Shown here piece by piece: positions 7,704 through 16,315 of a stretch of DNA of 64,000 nt; position 1 is the first letter of the stretch, and each line of letters starts with the position of its first letter. The stretch lies in assembly GCF_000310225.1 (NCBI RefSeq), contig NZ_AMXF01000001.1:62001-126000 (forward strand), given 5' to 3'. Under the pieces are notes generated by a model. It was not told the origin of the DNA and searched no databases. It saw nothing but the letters and a program-made list of their open reading frames with translations. The translations under genes were made by a program, and so were the position numbers. Source of the DNA: Thauera phenylacetica B4P (GTDB lineage Bacteria > Pseudomonadota > Gammaproteobacteria > Burkholderiales > Rhodocyclaceae).

Positions 7704-9452
7704 TCAGCCAGCCTCTTTCTGCTGACACGGCAGGTCGATCACGTGCCGTTTGTCGATCAGGACGCCGACAACCTCCTGTCCCTGGAAGTCCCGTGAGATC
7801 GGCGACGGCTCCGCGAGCATGCCGACTTCGCCTAGGGACCGCATCGCGGCGGGCGGCGCCACTTTGCGGGCAGTTAACGCAGCCAGAGGAACGAACAGTC
7901 CGTCGTCCGTAGGCTTTGCCGCCCAGTCGGCTTCGGGTCCCGACAGCGTTGCAACGATTGCCGCCAGCGCATCGCGGAGCGTGACAGGCAGCCGAAGGGG
8001 GGCGAGCAACCTGGCTTGCTGCGGCTCGTCGGGGCGAGGGGTGATCGGCATGGGCGCGGGTGCTTCGTCCGTAGGCGTGGCAGGGGGCGGGTCGAGGAGG
8101 GCCAATTGCTGGGGATGTTGCGGGGACGGCGCTTCGGGGGCTGGAGAGATCGGTGGCGGCGGCGTGGCACGCGGGCGCTTCCTGCTGCTTCCTTTCGCGC
8201 TTTCGTCGGTACTTGGGAGGGGCTGCGGCGCTGGCTTGGTCGAGATGGCCGGCGCAACGGCTGCCGCGTCTGCCGCCAGCGCGGGCGGCGTCAGCAGCGG
8301 ATTGGCGAACGCTTCCGGCAGTTTGTCCGACTCCGCAAAGAGGATCGCCGCGGCGCTGACCTTGACGGCCTCCAGCGCAGCCTTGTTGCCTGGCGGATGG
8401 ATGAGCCAGGTGGCCTTCCCATCTTCCTGTGCGGTCAGCACACCGGCCGTGAGCAGAACTTCGAGGATGGTCTCGGGCGCCTTGGGAATGCCGGGAAGCT
8501 GGTCGGCTTCGAGCAGCTTGCGGATGTCGTCGGCACTGCCGGGCCACACCATGAACATCCCGTCCGGGCCATACCAGACGCGAGACTTCTCCGCGTTCGG
8601 GGTCCAGCCGTGATTGGAAGCCGCCAAGCGTCGCAGCGCATCGACGAGATAGCGTTCCAGGTGCGACCCCAGTTGGGGCTTGCCGTAGCGTTCGGCACTG
8701 GCCAGCAGGAAACGATCAATCACCAGCGCCAGGGCGCGGCGGACCAGGGATTCCAGCACATTGTGGTCGCGGTAGATCGGGATGCTGGCGACCGCCGCGA
8801 GCAGGTGCGGGACGATCTGGGTGTTTCCCGTTGCGAGGTCCTGCAGGTTCTCCGCAGACACCACGTGCGGCAAGGCGAAGAGGCCCAGCGAGCGGCTTTC
8901 GACGGCGTTGGGGCGCCACTTCAGGAAATAGCGCTTGATCTGGTGGTGACGGAGCCAGCCGGTCAAGGGTCGAAGGTAGGGAGACCATTCGTTGCCGGCT
9001 TCGTCGGTGACGATGACATGGCTCAGCGGGCGGTGCAGCTCGCAGCACAATCCGCCGATGAAGGTAGCTAGGCGCCAGCGCGGTTCGAGGTGACGACGCT
9101 CGGTGATGGTCGCCCGCCCGGAAAAGATGTGGGCGTCGGTGCCTTGCAGCGCGAAGAAGGCTGTTTCGAGGCCGATGCGCAGAAGGCCGCCCGGCTCATT
9201 GAAGTAGTTGTCCGCCGTGCAGGGGAGCAGATGCACGTAGGTGGCATAACGGCGCAGCAGGGGGAGGATTGTCTGCTCGAAGCTGGGGCGATCCATGCCG
9301 AAGCACAGCTTGATCCGGTCGATGAGTTCCTGGTGCGCCGCGAGCAAGGCATCCACGTCGAGGGCAGGAATGCCCGGGTCGACCGAGGGATAGCTGAACT
9401 CGGTCGCAAGCACCTGCGCGCCAGGCGACGAACTGTTTGTAGAGACATCCAT
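7704..9452 (-). CDS. TraI_2/MobH relaxase-like protein with degenerate active site
   Basis: The protein has 582 residues from MDVSTNSSSPGAQVL. The N-terminal half resembles the TraI_2 domain of MobH relaxases: LLPCTADNYFNEPGGLLRIG (residues about 76-95) aligns with the family's metal-binding HH..GGLL.H segment, and GGLCCELHRP (about 132-141) with the LLHDxGKP HD motif. In both places the histidines and the HD pair are missing here. After a long Pro-rich linker the C terminus (VTLRDALAAIVATLSGPEADW, then ALTARKVAPPAAMRSLGEVGML) resembles TraI_2_C. It directly precedes traD, as relaxase genes do in SXT. It could be a non-catalytic partner, or a relaxase that has lost nicking activity. The upstream reading frame overlaps the FlhC-like gene and is not used. 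Confidence 0.7.
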   Translation of the reverse strand: MDVSTNSSSPGAQVLATEFSYPSVDPGIPALDVDALLAAHQELIDRIKLCFGMDRPSFEQTILPLLRRYATYVHLLPCTADNYFNEPGGLLRIGLETAFFALQGTDAHIFSGRATITERRHLEPRWRLATFIGGLCCELHRPLSHVIVTDEAGNEWSPYLRPLTGWLRHHQIKRYFLKWRPNAVESRSLGLFALPHVVSAENLQDLATGNTQIVPHLLAAVASIPIYRDHNVLESLVRRALALVIDRFLLASAERYGKPQLGSHLERYLVDALRRLAASNHGWTPNAEKSRVWYGPDGMFMVWPGSADDIRKLLEADQLPGIPKAPETILEVLLTAGVLTAQEDGKATWLIHPPGNKAALEAVKVSAAAILFAESDKLPEAFANPLLTPPALAADAAAVAPAISTKPAPQPLPSTDESAKGSSRKRPRATPPPPISPAPEAPSPQHPQQLALLDPPPATPTDEAPAPMPITPRPDEPQQARLLAPLRLPVTLRDALAAIVATLSGPEADWAAKPTDDGLFVPLAALTARKVAPPAAMRSLGEVGMLAEPSPISRDFQGQEVVGVLIDKRHVIDLPCQQKEAG

Positions 9453-9529
9453 CTCGCGTACCTGATCTGGATCGATGGGCGCATCGTGCGTGTCGGCGCT
9501 CGATCCGTCCAGCAGGAATTGGCCCCGGA

Positions 9530-10177
9530 TCAAGGCGAATTCGACGGTGGGTGCGGAGCGAGTCTTTCGCACCAGCACGCGCTGATCCAGAACATCTGGA
9601 TGTCGCGTTGAAGCGTTTGCCTGGGATAGGCAGCCTGGATGCGTGGATCCTTGGTGTGGCGATTGAGCAGCTTGCAGAACGGGCATTCGTGGTTGGTGAG
9701 CGGCGCCAGACTCAGACTGGTCAGGTATTCGCTCTTGCATGTCGGGCAGGTGAAGATCGAGAAGCTCCTTGCGGTCACGAACCAGCGCCCGGTGGTGTGG
9801 GCCACAAGGTCGAAGGCGCGATCGAAGCTGATCCGGGGCTGCGTCTTGCAGAAATTGAGGTAGTGCCGATAGGCGCCGATCAGTGCGAGCGGCGGGTCGA
9901 TACCGCGGGAAGCCAGCCGGCGGACGAGGACGACGATGATTGAGGCCTCGGTTCGGCACAGCAGGTTCGCATTGTGGTACCACTCGCGGGAATCGGGATG
10001 GCGGCCGCGGCGCGGTCCGCCGAGGGGATGGCGGAACAACTGGTGCAGTTGGCCTGCCGAAAGGCCCGTGAGCAGCTGGATGGTCCGGATCCGTGCGCCG
10101 AGCTCGGCGCATTCGGTGGCCACGGCAAGGGCATGGATGTGTCGTTGCGCATGGAGAAGATTGCGTTCGCTCTTCAT
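9530..10177 (-). CDS. FlhC-like (SetC/AcaC-type) transcriptional activator
   Basis: The 215-residue protein starts at MKSERNLLHAQRHIHALAVA. ECAELGARIRTIQLLTGLSAGQL and ALIGAYRHYLNFC follow the FlhC pattern (ARLRLINLETGL, then ALIKAYRLYL). The C-terminal CPTCKSEYL and HECPFC supply the four cysteines of the FlhC zinc site. FlhC works in a heterocomplex with FlhD. In SXT ICEs and IncC plasmids the homologous SetCD and AcaCD complexes switch on transfer genes. The start overlaps the FlhD-like stop by 4 bases. With no flagellar genes nearby and ICE genes on both sides, it is most likely the conjugation activator. Confidence 0.8.
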   Translation of the reverse strand: MKSERNLLHAQRHIHALAVATECAELGARIRTIQLLTGLSAGQLHQLFRHPLGGPRRGRHPDSREWYHNANLLCRTEASIIVVLVRRLASRGIDPPLALIGAYRHYLNFCKTQPRISFDRAFDLVAHTTGRWFVTARSFSIFTCPTCKSEYLTSLSLAPLTNHECPFCKLLNRHTKDPRIQAAYPRQTLQRDIQMFWISACWCERLAPHPPSNSP

Positions 10178-10506
10178 GGCAATACACTCCCATCTACTGG
10201 GCAAACGGGACGAACCGGACGGGCGGCCTGGGCAGGATGAACCATCAACAGCGCGCCAGCGAGTTGAGGCGGCCAGGCCAGAACCTGGACGAGGTCGGCA
10301 CGCGGGGGGAAGAGACACTCGTCACCGAGGTGCGTGACGAGGCTCAGAATGTCCTGAAGGTCGAGCGAGGCGAGAAACTCGGCCTGGTCGGCATCGAGTC
10401 CGAAGCGACTGCATGCGATTGCGTTATCGTGCTTGGCACATTCCGCAATCAAGATGAGCATGTTCAGATTCGCGATCTGGACCTGCGAAAGCTCGAGTTT
10501 GCCCAT
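10174..10506 (-). CDS. FlhD-like (SetD/AcaD-type) partner activator
   Basis: The 110-residue protein begins MGKLELSQVQIANLNMLILIAECAKHD. It follows the FlhD pattern of an N-terminal dimerisation helix (NLSYLLLAQRL in FlhD) and a helix-turn-helix part (SRFGLDADQAEFLASLDLQDILSLVTHLG ending in DECLFPPRADLVQVL). FlhD and FlhC form a heteromeric activator, and the 4-base overlap with the FlhC-like gene supports that. The last 30 residues (QAARPVRPVCPVDGSVLP) look unstructured. The assignment rests on pattern similarity plus the adjacent FlhC homologue. Confidence 0.75.
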   Translation of the reverse strand: MGKLELSQVQIANLNMLILIAECAKHDNAIACSRFGLDADQAEFLASLDLQDILSLVTHLGDECLFPPRADLVQVLAWPPQLAGALLMVHPAQAARPVRPVCPVDGSVLP

Positions 10507-10724
10507 TGCTTTCTCCGCGCAGACTTTGACGAGACACGCGGCCGAAAGTGAGCTTCGTCATTGGCATGCTCCGGCGAACGGCAGCGTCGTTGGGATCGAG
10601 ACTATTTGCACGGGAATGGCTCCGTCAATATCGTCAAACTCGCAAAATGCGAGGGCCACTCGCAAAGGTCGGCGCGGGGAAGGCAATGCGAGTTGACTTG
10701 ATCGCCTTGTCATGTATCTGAAGC

Positions 10725-10894
10725 GGCTTTGTTGCACAAATCGATTTCCCGGCGCCATAGCCCCAGCCCCGGACGGACTCATGCCACGGCGGCAGTCTGA
10801 GGACGGTCGATCTGGCTCAAGTGATTGAGCAACGCGACCCGCACATGCAACCCGATCACCTGGCGCTCAAAGGTGCGCGCCATCACCCGCTCTC
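10725..10894 (-). mobile_element. IS5-family (IS903-like) insertion sequence remnant
   Basis: On the minus strand 10894-10779 encodes RERVMARTFERQVIGLHVR and on to a TGA at 10779. This is the C-terminal tail of an IS5-family transposase (ERVxARTFERQxxELxxRxALLNRF pattern). The flanking sequence at 10725-10743, GGCTTTGTTGCACAAATCG, is the terminal inverted repeat type of the IS903 group. Only this end survives. The element stops abruptly at about 10894, where a fragment of an unrelated gene begins, so it was truncated by deletion or recombination. Confidence 0.75.
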
Positions 10895-11107
10895 TTGCCC
10901 TGTGTCTTCATCCGCGACATTCCCGAGCGCGAGGCCATTGATACTGCGCGCCGGGCCGGCATTGATCTCCTGGGTCTGGCGGCGCTGCATACGTCGACCA
11001 AACACAAGGCTGGTTTCCTGATGGGGTTCGCGGCCTATACCCGCGATGAGTTGGAAGTGGCGGTCAAGAAGCTCGCCAGTGTGCTCCTGGCGTTGGGGCG
11101 CCGATAA
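10895..11107 (+). pseudogene. C-terminal fragment of a MocR-type (GntR/aminotransferase) regulator
   Basis: The frame encodes about 70 residues (REAIDTARRAGIDLLGL, then GFLMGFAAYTRDELEVAVKK, to a TAA at 11105). GFAAYTRDELEVAVKKLA matches the C-terminal end of fold-type I aminotransferase domains in MocR/PdxR regulators. No DNA-binding domain or PLP-binding region is present. The fragment starts exactly where the IS5 remnant ends, so most of the gene has been lost. It is unlikely to be functional. Confidence 0.6.
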
Positions 11108-11205
11108 CGGCATGCGGGTGGACGCATGTCGATTGTCGGACGGAAAGTGTGAATCGACGAATCGACAAGAGTAAGACGAGCCCCCCGCGGGGGCTCACAT
11201 GGGGG

Positions 11206-11922
11206 TCATTCATCACCGTACAGCGTCAACCCTTCCAGTATTGGGGCATCGGCATCGAACACCAGCATGCGCGCGTCGGCGACCGCAGCCCGGTGCAGCA
11301 CCTCGACCAGGGATTCCGGCATGCCTTTGTTGCGATGCTCCTGTCGCAACTGCTCTGCGGTGATACCTTCGATTGGTTGCAGGTTCGCATCCGTCCAGGG
11401 GGTGGCGATCAGCTTCACGCCGATCGCGGGGCTGTACGGGATGCGGAAGGCGACGAACAGAAGGCCGCTCGGTGTGGCGATGTCCGCCAGTTCGGCGAGG
11501 AAACGACCCGCCTCGGCGGTGAGATGGGCGCTGCTGATCTCCCAGCACCGGCTGTAGAAGCCAGTCTCGAAGCTCAGTCGTCGCACCACTTCCCGCGCGG
11601 CTTCGGCCGAGTAGGTGTCGCCGACGTGGACGGGCTGGCCGGAGTCGTCGCCGCTGACGGCGTAGACCACGGTGCGCACCACGCCCTCGGTCTGGCATCG
11701 GGCCTCCAGGTCTTCGGGAATGTCCTGGCCTTCGGTGATCAGGGCGAAGTCGTTGTTGAAGACGCAGGGAAAGAGCGCAATCTGGTCATTGGGCAGATGC
11801 GCCTGGCTGGGATGCAGCGGGCGCCAGACCGGCGGGCAGTCGTCCTCGGTGGTGATGCACAAGGTGCGATCGATGCGCAGCTTCTGGTAGCCGCGGAGGA
11901 AAGGGTTGGAATCAGGGTGCAT
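11206..11922 (-). CDS. Conserved ICE hypothetical protein
   Basis: The 238-residue protein begins MHPDSNPFLRGYQKLRIDRT. It is soluble and acidic with no signal peptide or membrane helix. Segments such as VVYAVSGDDSGQPVHVGDTY, FETGFYSRCWEISSAHL and ARMLVFDADAPILEGLTLY are visible, but I recognise no catalytic motif. It lies in the block of ICE accessory genes (DUF932, primase, GHKL ATPase) on the same strand and has inverted repeats in its leader. It may belong to an ICE-associated domain-of-unknown-function family such as DUF5983, but I cannot confirm that. No function is proposed. Confidence 0.7.
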   Translation of the reverse strand: MHPDSNPFLRGYQKLRIDRTLCITTEDDCPPVWRPLHPSQAHLPNDQIALFPCVFNNDFALITEGQDIPEDLEARCQTEGVVRTVVYAVSGDDSGQPVHVGDTYSAEAAREVVRRLSFETGFYSRCWEISSAHLTAEAGRFLAELADIATPSGLLFVAFRIPYSPAIGVKLIATPWTDANLQPIEGITAEQLRQEHRNKGMPESLVEVLHRAAVADARMLVFDADAPILEGLTLYGDE

Positions 11923-12111
11923 GGGGTTTCTCCATCAGAGGAAGTGGAGCCTGTTCCCCGGCTGGGGAGCAAGCTCCGTGGTTGAAGAGATGTTGAGAAC
12001 GGCGAGGGACACGGCCTCGAATGGAGGCGCATGTGTCCCTCGTGGGTGGAAATAGGAACGGGTGGCGAACAAGCGGGCCGGCGTCTCCTGGTGCGCCGGC
12101 CATTCACCGGG

Positions 12112-13170
12112 TCAAACCGCTTCGGCCAACCCCTTCCACTCGCGGCTGGACAGTTCGACGAGCTTGCCGCCCAGCGCCTCGAACTCGGTGGCGCGGTCGT
12201 AGTCGCCCACCTCCTGGCTGTAGTGCGTCACGGCATTGACGAGCCCGTATCCAGACAGGTCGCCACCCATGATCAGGTGACGCAGCACGCCATCCCCTTC
12301 GGCTTCGGTCAGCGTGTAGCGCTGGCGCAGCACCTCGACCGTTTTCGTGGGGCTACCCGTAAGCTCGACGCCCATCGTCTTCTGCATCTTCGCCGCAATT
12401 TGCAGGAAGGTGGCTTCGGACAGGGCGGACTGAACCACATCACGGACCCGCAGGAAGAAGGCACGGTCATCTGCCTGGAGCGTGTCGTCCTGGAAGATCG
12501 TCACCGAGTCATCGCTGCCGAGCGCACGGCCCAGGTGAGTCTTGCGCAGCGACTGGTCGACGGCGATCAGCCCGTTGCTGCATACCAGCCGGAAGACCAG
12601 CGGCTGGACCGTGAGGGTGCCGTGGCCGACTTCGGAGTTCGAGATGACGATGCCGGCCTGGACCACATCGCCGACACGCATCTCGTACTGCAGGCGCGGC
12701 AGGATGTACTTGAGGTACATCTTCGTCTCGGTGAGCTCGGCCGACTCGACACGGCCGTCCAGATGACCGAGGATCGGCAGCACGTGCTCGGCGAGATCGT
12801 AGTTGTCGAGCCGCCGATAGCGATCCGAGAGCACTGCGCGCACCCGTCCATCGAGGGTGCGCAGCATGTGGCGATCACCTTCCTGCTCCAGCCACGTGTT
12901 GACGTTGCGATCGAGCAGCGTCGGCTGCTCGGTGCGCATGCGCTCGAAATACGCCAGCGGGATCCGCAGCTTGTCCGCGAGCTGTCGGCGGGCGAGCGGT
13001 GTCACGTCATACCGACGCGGCGATTCGGGCTCTTCGACGACCAGTTCGGTCTCGCCGTCTTCCCGCGTCGTGTGATGGATGAGGGAAGAGGGCAGGACCA
13101 GGTCGCGCTTGCTGAGGCGCTGGCGATCGAGTTCCTGGGCCAGGCTTTGGAGCGAACGTCCGTTTTTCAT
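12112..13170 (-). CDS. DUF932 domain protein
   Basis: The 352-residue protein starts at MKNGRSLQSLAQELDRQRLS (ATG 13170, preceded by GGAGA with good spacing). RYDVTPLARRQLADKLRIP, VRAVLSDRYRRLDNYDLAEHVLP, LVFRLVCSNGLIAVDQSLRKTHLG and the C-terminal VNAVTHYSQEVGDYDRATEFEALGG follow the DUF932 pattern common on ICEs, plasmids and phages. The family is related to phage-plasmid recombination or anti-defence loci but its biochemistry is not settled. The longer upstream frame to 13407 contains no family sequence. The leader has two perfect GC hairpins (13208-13237 region and 13417-13437). Confidence 0.85.
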   Translation of the reverse strand: MKNGRSLQSLAQELDRQRLSKRDLVLPSSLIHHTTREDGETELVVEEPESPRRYDVTPLARRQLADKLRIPLAYFERMRTEQPTLLDRNVNTWLEQEGDRHMLRTLDGRVRAVLSDRYRRLDNYDLAEHVLPILGHLDGRVESAELTETKMYLKYILPRLQYEMRVGDVVQAGIVISNSEVGHGTLTVQPLVFRLVCSNGLIAVDQSLRKTHLGRALGSDDSVTIFQDDTLQADDRAFFLRVRDVVQSALSEATFLQIAAKMQKTMGVELTGSPTKTVEVLRQRYTLTEAEGDGVLRHLIMGGDLSGYGLVNAVTHYSQEVGDYDRATEFEALGGKLVELSSREWKGLAEAV

Positions 13171-13416
13171 GTGAATCTCCTTTTCGGAAATGAAAAGCGG
13201 GGACGGCACGACCCCTGCGGGGATGCGCATCCCCGCCAGGGTTGATGAAGGCCGGCCAACTGGCCGACCCGGGTTCGGCGCGAACGCGTCGCGCATGGGC
13301 TTCAAGGCTGCCTTTGCGACGCCCAAGGGCGCGGCAGGTATGGCAGCTACCAGGGGAGCGAGGCTCCCGGAGAAAACCTTTTCGCTGGCACCGTGGGCAG
13401 GTGCCACTGAAAAGGC

Positions 13417-13437
13417 GGTGCAGCCTCAGGCTGCACC
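13417..13437 (-). promoter_or_regulatory. Perfect hairpin between primase and DUF932 genes
   Basis: GGTGCAGCC-TCA-GGCTGCACC is a perfect 9-bp stem with a 3-base loop, lying 20 bases after the primase stop codon. No U-run follows on the transcribed strand, so it looks more like an RNA-stabilising or processing hairpin than a classical terminator. Similar GC hairpins precede most genes of this ICE block. Confidence 0.5.
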
Positions 13438-13457
13438 CCTCTCAACGCAATCGATCT

Positions 13458-14471
13458 CTATGCGGCTTGCCGCATCTGGGCCTGCCAACGCCGAAACCAG
13501 ATGTCCGACCAGTCGACCCCAGGCCACTTGGGCACGAAGACCTGGACCTGCCGCCGTACACCACCTTTTTCCTCTCTCTTGAGGCGGCGCGCGAGGGCGA
13601 AAGCGAAGGCTTGTCCCGCGAAATCGCCATCAGCATCGTTGTCGGCGTAGACCGAGACCTTGGTCACCGTGTCGGGAATCCAGACCTTCTCGAGGTTCCC
13701 GGCGCTGAGCGCGGCCCAGGCCGGCTTGCCGGTGCGCAGGTGCACCGCGAGGCTTTTCTCGATGCCCTCCGTGAGAGCCAGTTCGTCCGTCGCCCCGAAA
13801 AGCCGCACCGCCGCGCCGGTGATGCCCGAGGTGAGCACTTTCTTGGCATCGTTGGCCGCGAGCTTGCGCCCTTCGGGCAGATAGGTCCGATGCAGCGACA
13901 CGATGTTGCCCTCCGGCCCCTGGATGCTGGCGAGCATCGCGGGGTACTCGGCAATCTTGCGCGACTTGCCACCCTCGTCCTTCTCGTAGTACCCGAGCTT
14001 CGGGTGAAAACGCAGTACCGACGGGTAGCGATCGAGGACCAGGCCCCGAGACCTCAGGTAGCGGTCCACGACGTCGCCATGGATGATGGGCTGGGCTTCG
14101 TTCCAGATGCGCTGGACAAGCTTCTTCATGCGATCCGGCGATGCTTCGTTGCCGGCAGCCTGCAGGGGCCGCGGGTACGAACCAAAGTACTGCTCGGCCG
14201 CCTCCAGGACGCGGTTGAAGTCCATCCCGGTCACCTGCTGCGCGAGCTGGAAGCCGCCACCAGGGCCGCAGTTGCGGCAGTGGTAGTTGCCCTCGCCGTA
14301 CTTGTCGGTGAACTGGAAGCGGTCCGTTCCGCCGCAGAAGGGGCAGGGCAGGTTCTGGCGCTTCTTGATCATCCGGGGATCCAGGCCCAGGTGCAGCAGG
14401 AACTCCGGCCAGCGTCCGTGGGCGCGGGCCTTCACGTCGTCGATGCGACGTTGATACTCTTCCTTGGTCAT
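13458..14471 (-). CDS. ICE DNA primase with zinc finger and Toprim domain
   Basis: The protein has 337 residues from MTKEEYQRRIDDVKARAHGR. A four-cysteine zinc finger (CPFCGGTDRF then CRNC, residues about 42-70) matches the DnaG/P4-type primase zinc-binding domain. The Toprim domain carries the acidic motifs TEGIEKSLA (glutamate about residue 233) and ADNDADG (about 275-281). It would synthesise RNA primers for replication or complementary-strand synthesis of the transferred element. The longer frame up to 14648 is not needed; the ATG at 14471 starts the conserved region. The C-terminal tail is WSDIWFRRWQAQMRQAA. Confidence 0.88.
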   Translation of the reverse strand: MTKEEYQRRIDDVKARAHGRWPEFLLHLGLDPRMIKKRQNLPCPFCGGTDRFQFTDKYGEGNYHCRNCGPGGGFQLAQQVTGMDFNRVLEAAEQYFGSYPRPLQAAGNEASPDRMKKLVQRIWNEAQPIIHGDVVDRYLRSRGLVLDRYPSVLRFHPKLGYYEKDEGGKSRKIAEYPAMLASIQGPEGNIVSLHRTYLPEGRKLAANDAKKVLTSGITGAAVRLFGATDELALTEGIEKSLAVHLRTGKPAWAALSAGNLEKVWIPDTVTKVSVYADNDADGDFAGQAFAFALARRLKREEKGGVRRQVQVFVPKWPGVDWSDIWFRRWQAQMRQAA

Positions 14472-14640
14472 GATGACCTCCAAGACGAGCCCCCTGGGCA
14501 AGGCCTGCCGATTCGGGCGAGGCTCGGATGCGTTGCAGGGGACGGGGGCGCGTCCGGTGGAAGCCGGACGCACGGGTTGAAATGGAGCCGGGTGGGGCTC
14601 GGGTGAATACCGCGGCTGACGAAGCCAGCCGCGGCGGACA

Positions 14641-16242
14641 TCACTCAATCAGGCTGACCTCGTGGCTACCGGCATCGATGCCGATCTGCACGCGGAAGCT
14701 GAGGCCGCGCAGCAGCGGATACCGCTCGGATCGCGCGTCGCTGATCAGCGAGCGCATGGCCTCCTCCGGATCCGCCATGCGCAAGCGGCGAATGAGGTCC
14801 GCGAGCGCGCTTACGTCGGCGTTCATGTCGGATTCGTGGAAGCGATCATGGCCGTCGTAGTAGGACGCGTACTGGCGTACCGCGCGACCGCTGCGTTCCC
14901 CGGCGGGGATGTACAGCGTGCCGTCGTGGTAGAGGCCGTCCTCGGAGAAGGTCGCCTCCACGTCGCCCATGCTGATGGTGACTTCCTCGCACAGAACCAC
15001 GTGTGCCGAGATCCAGCTGCCATCGAGGTAGGAGCGCTGATGCTCATGGGAGACCCGTATCGACACCTCTTCCTTGTTCAGGTCGCGGACATACGAATGA
15101 ATCCAGTGGCCGGCATCGAGATCGTCCGAGGCCATGACGACATAGCCCTTGGCCCGCGCCAGCATCCACTTCGCGGCGTTTTGCCCATCCGGCCAGTCGA
15201 GCCTGACCAGTTGAAACCGTCCGCTCTCGATGTCCTGTCGGGGCAGGGCGTGCACCGGGTGCTCCAGGAAGTCCAGATGCGGCGTTGGCGTGCGTTGCGG
15301 GTACCCCTTGATGCGCTCGCAAACCTGCCTCGGGATCAGCTCGATGTCATTGAGCAAATCCAGATGCCGGTGGTGGCGCATCACATTGAAGAAGTCCTCG
15401 ATGAACTCTCCCGCGGCCATTCCCGCCTTGCGATCGAGCAGCGTGTCGCGCCAGCTCTGGCGGATTTGCTGCCGGATCTTCGTTTCCTGCACGTCTGCGT
15501 CGATCAGGGTGTCCCGGTCGGGCAGGCGTGCGAAAAAGACCTTCGAGTCGAGATGGACGACGTTCGGCGTCTCGGTGATCGACAGGTAGTTCGGCAGGAA
15601 CATCACGCGAAAGCCCTGCAGATACACATCGACGGACAGCGAATGCTGCCCGCTGTGCGTCCCGACGAGGTGGACCGAGCCAACCGGAGTCTCGACGCTG
15701 CTCAGGCGATAAGGAGCACGGGGCCGGTCGATGGGCCGGCCGTTGAATTCCACCTGCACGGGGAACCCCATGCACAGGCTCGCAAGTCGCGAGTCGAGAT
15801 CGGGGAGTTCCACGCCTTCGAGTTCGATGATGGTTCCCATCTCCGGTCCGTAGTCGGTTTCCTCCACCGGGATCTCGGACCGCGCCAGGGCGGCGGCCGT
15901 GTCGAAGGCGATCTGCCTGCCCCGCGAGATGACCGTGCAGCGGGTCGCGGCATAGAGGCAGCGGGAGAACCCGGCGCCGAAAGGATGCTCCTCGGCGCGC
16001 AGCGCTTCGCCCCAACCGGACTCATTGAAGGCCAGCAGCTTGCCGAAGTCGTCGATGCCGTGCCCGTTGTCGCGCACCCGCAGGGTACGGGAGACGGGGT
16101 CGTGGCTGACTTCGATCAAGGTCGCGCCGGCGCGGCGCGCGTTCTGCAGCAGTTCCGTGACCAGCGTGAACCGGTCGCTGAAGGCGAAGCGCTGGTTGCG
16201 CAACGTGCCTTCTTCATTGATGCGGACTTGGACGGTGTCCAT
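14641..16242 (-). CDS. GHKL (HSP90-like) ATPase of ICE type
   Basis: The 533-residue protein begins MDTVQVRINEEGTLRNQRFA. The N-terminal ATP-binding (Bergerat) fold is visible: N box ELLQNARRAGAT (about residues 30-41), G1 box VRDNGHGIDD (about 56-65), and a later Gly-rich EEHPFGAGFSRCL. The remainder (about 180-533) has no domain I can name. Stand-alone HSP90-like ATPases of this size recur in PFL-type ICEs, and their role is unknown. Its 3' end lies about 170 bases before the primase start on the same strand. The Asn and Gly/Asp ATP-binding residues are intact, so ATPase activity is plausible. Confidence 0.82.
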   Translation of the reverse strand: MDTVQVRINEEGTLRNQRFAFSDRFTLVTELLQNARRAGATLIEVSHDPVSRTLRVRDNGHGIDDFGKLLAFNESGWGEALRAEEHPFGAGFSRCLYAATRCTVISRGRQIAFDTAAALARSEIPVEETDYGPEMGTIIELEGVELPDLDSRLASLCMGFPVQVEFNGRPIDRPRAPYRLSSVETPVGSVHLVGTHSGQHSLSVDVYLQGFRVMFLPNYLSITETPNVVHLDSKVFFARLPDRDTLIDADVQETKIRQQIRQSWRDTLLDRKAGMAAGEFIEDFFNVMRHHRHLDLLNDIELIPRQVCERIKGYPQRTPTPHLDFLEHPVHALPRQDIESGRFQLVRLDWPDGQNAAKWMLARAKGYVVMASDDLDAGHWIHSYVRDLNKEEVSIRVSHEHQRSYLDGSWISAHVVLCEEVTISMGDVEATFSEDGLYHDGTLYIPAGERSGRAVRQYASYYDGHDRFHESDMNADVSALADLIRRLRMADPEEAMRSLISDARSERYPLLRGLSFRVQIGIDAGSHEVSLIE

Positions 16243-16277
16243 GACATGCTCCTGTGAAGTGCATGCGGGCCCGCACC

Positions 16278-16299
16278 CATCGCGGGAGGGCCCGCGATG
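16278..16299 (-). promoter_or_regulatory. GC hairpin upstream of the GHKL ATPase gene
   Basis: CATCGCGGG-AGGG-CCCGCGATG is a perfect 9-bp stem with a 4-base loop, centred about 45 bases upstream of the ATG at 16242. It resembles in size and place, but not in sequence, the hairpins in front of neighbouring ICE genes. Confidence 0.5.
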
Positions 16300-16315
16300 G
16301 GGAAACGAAGAAGCG

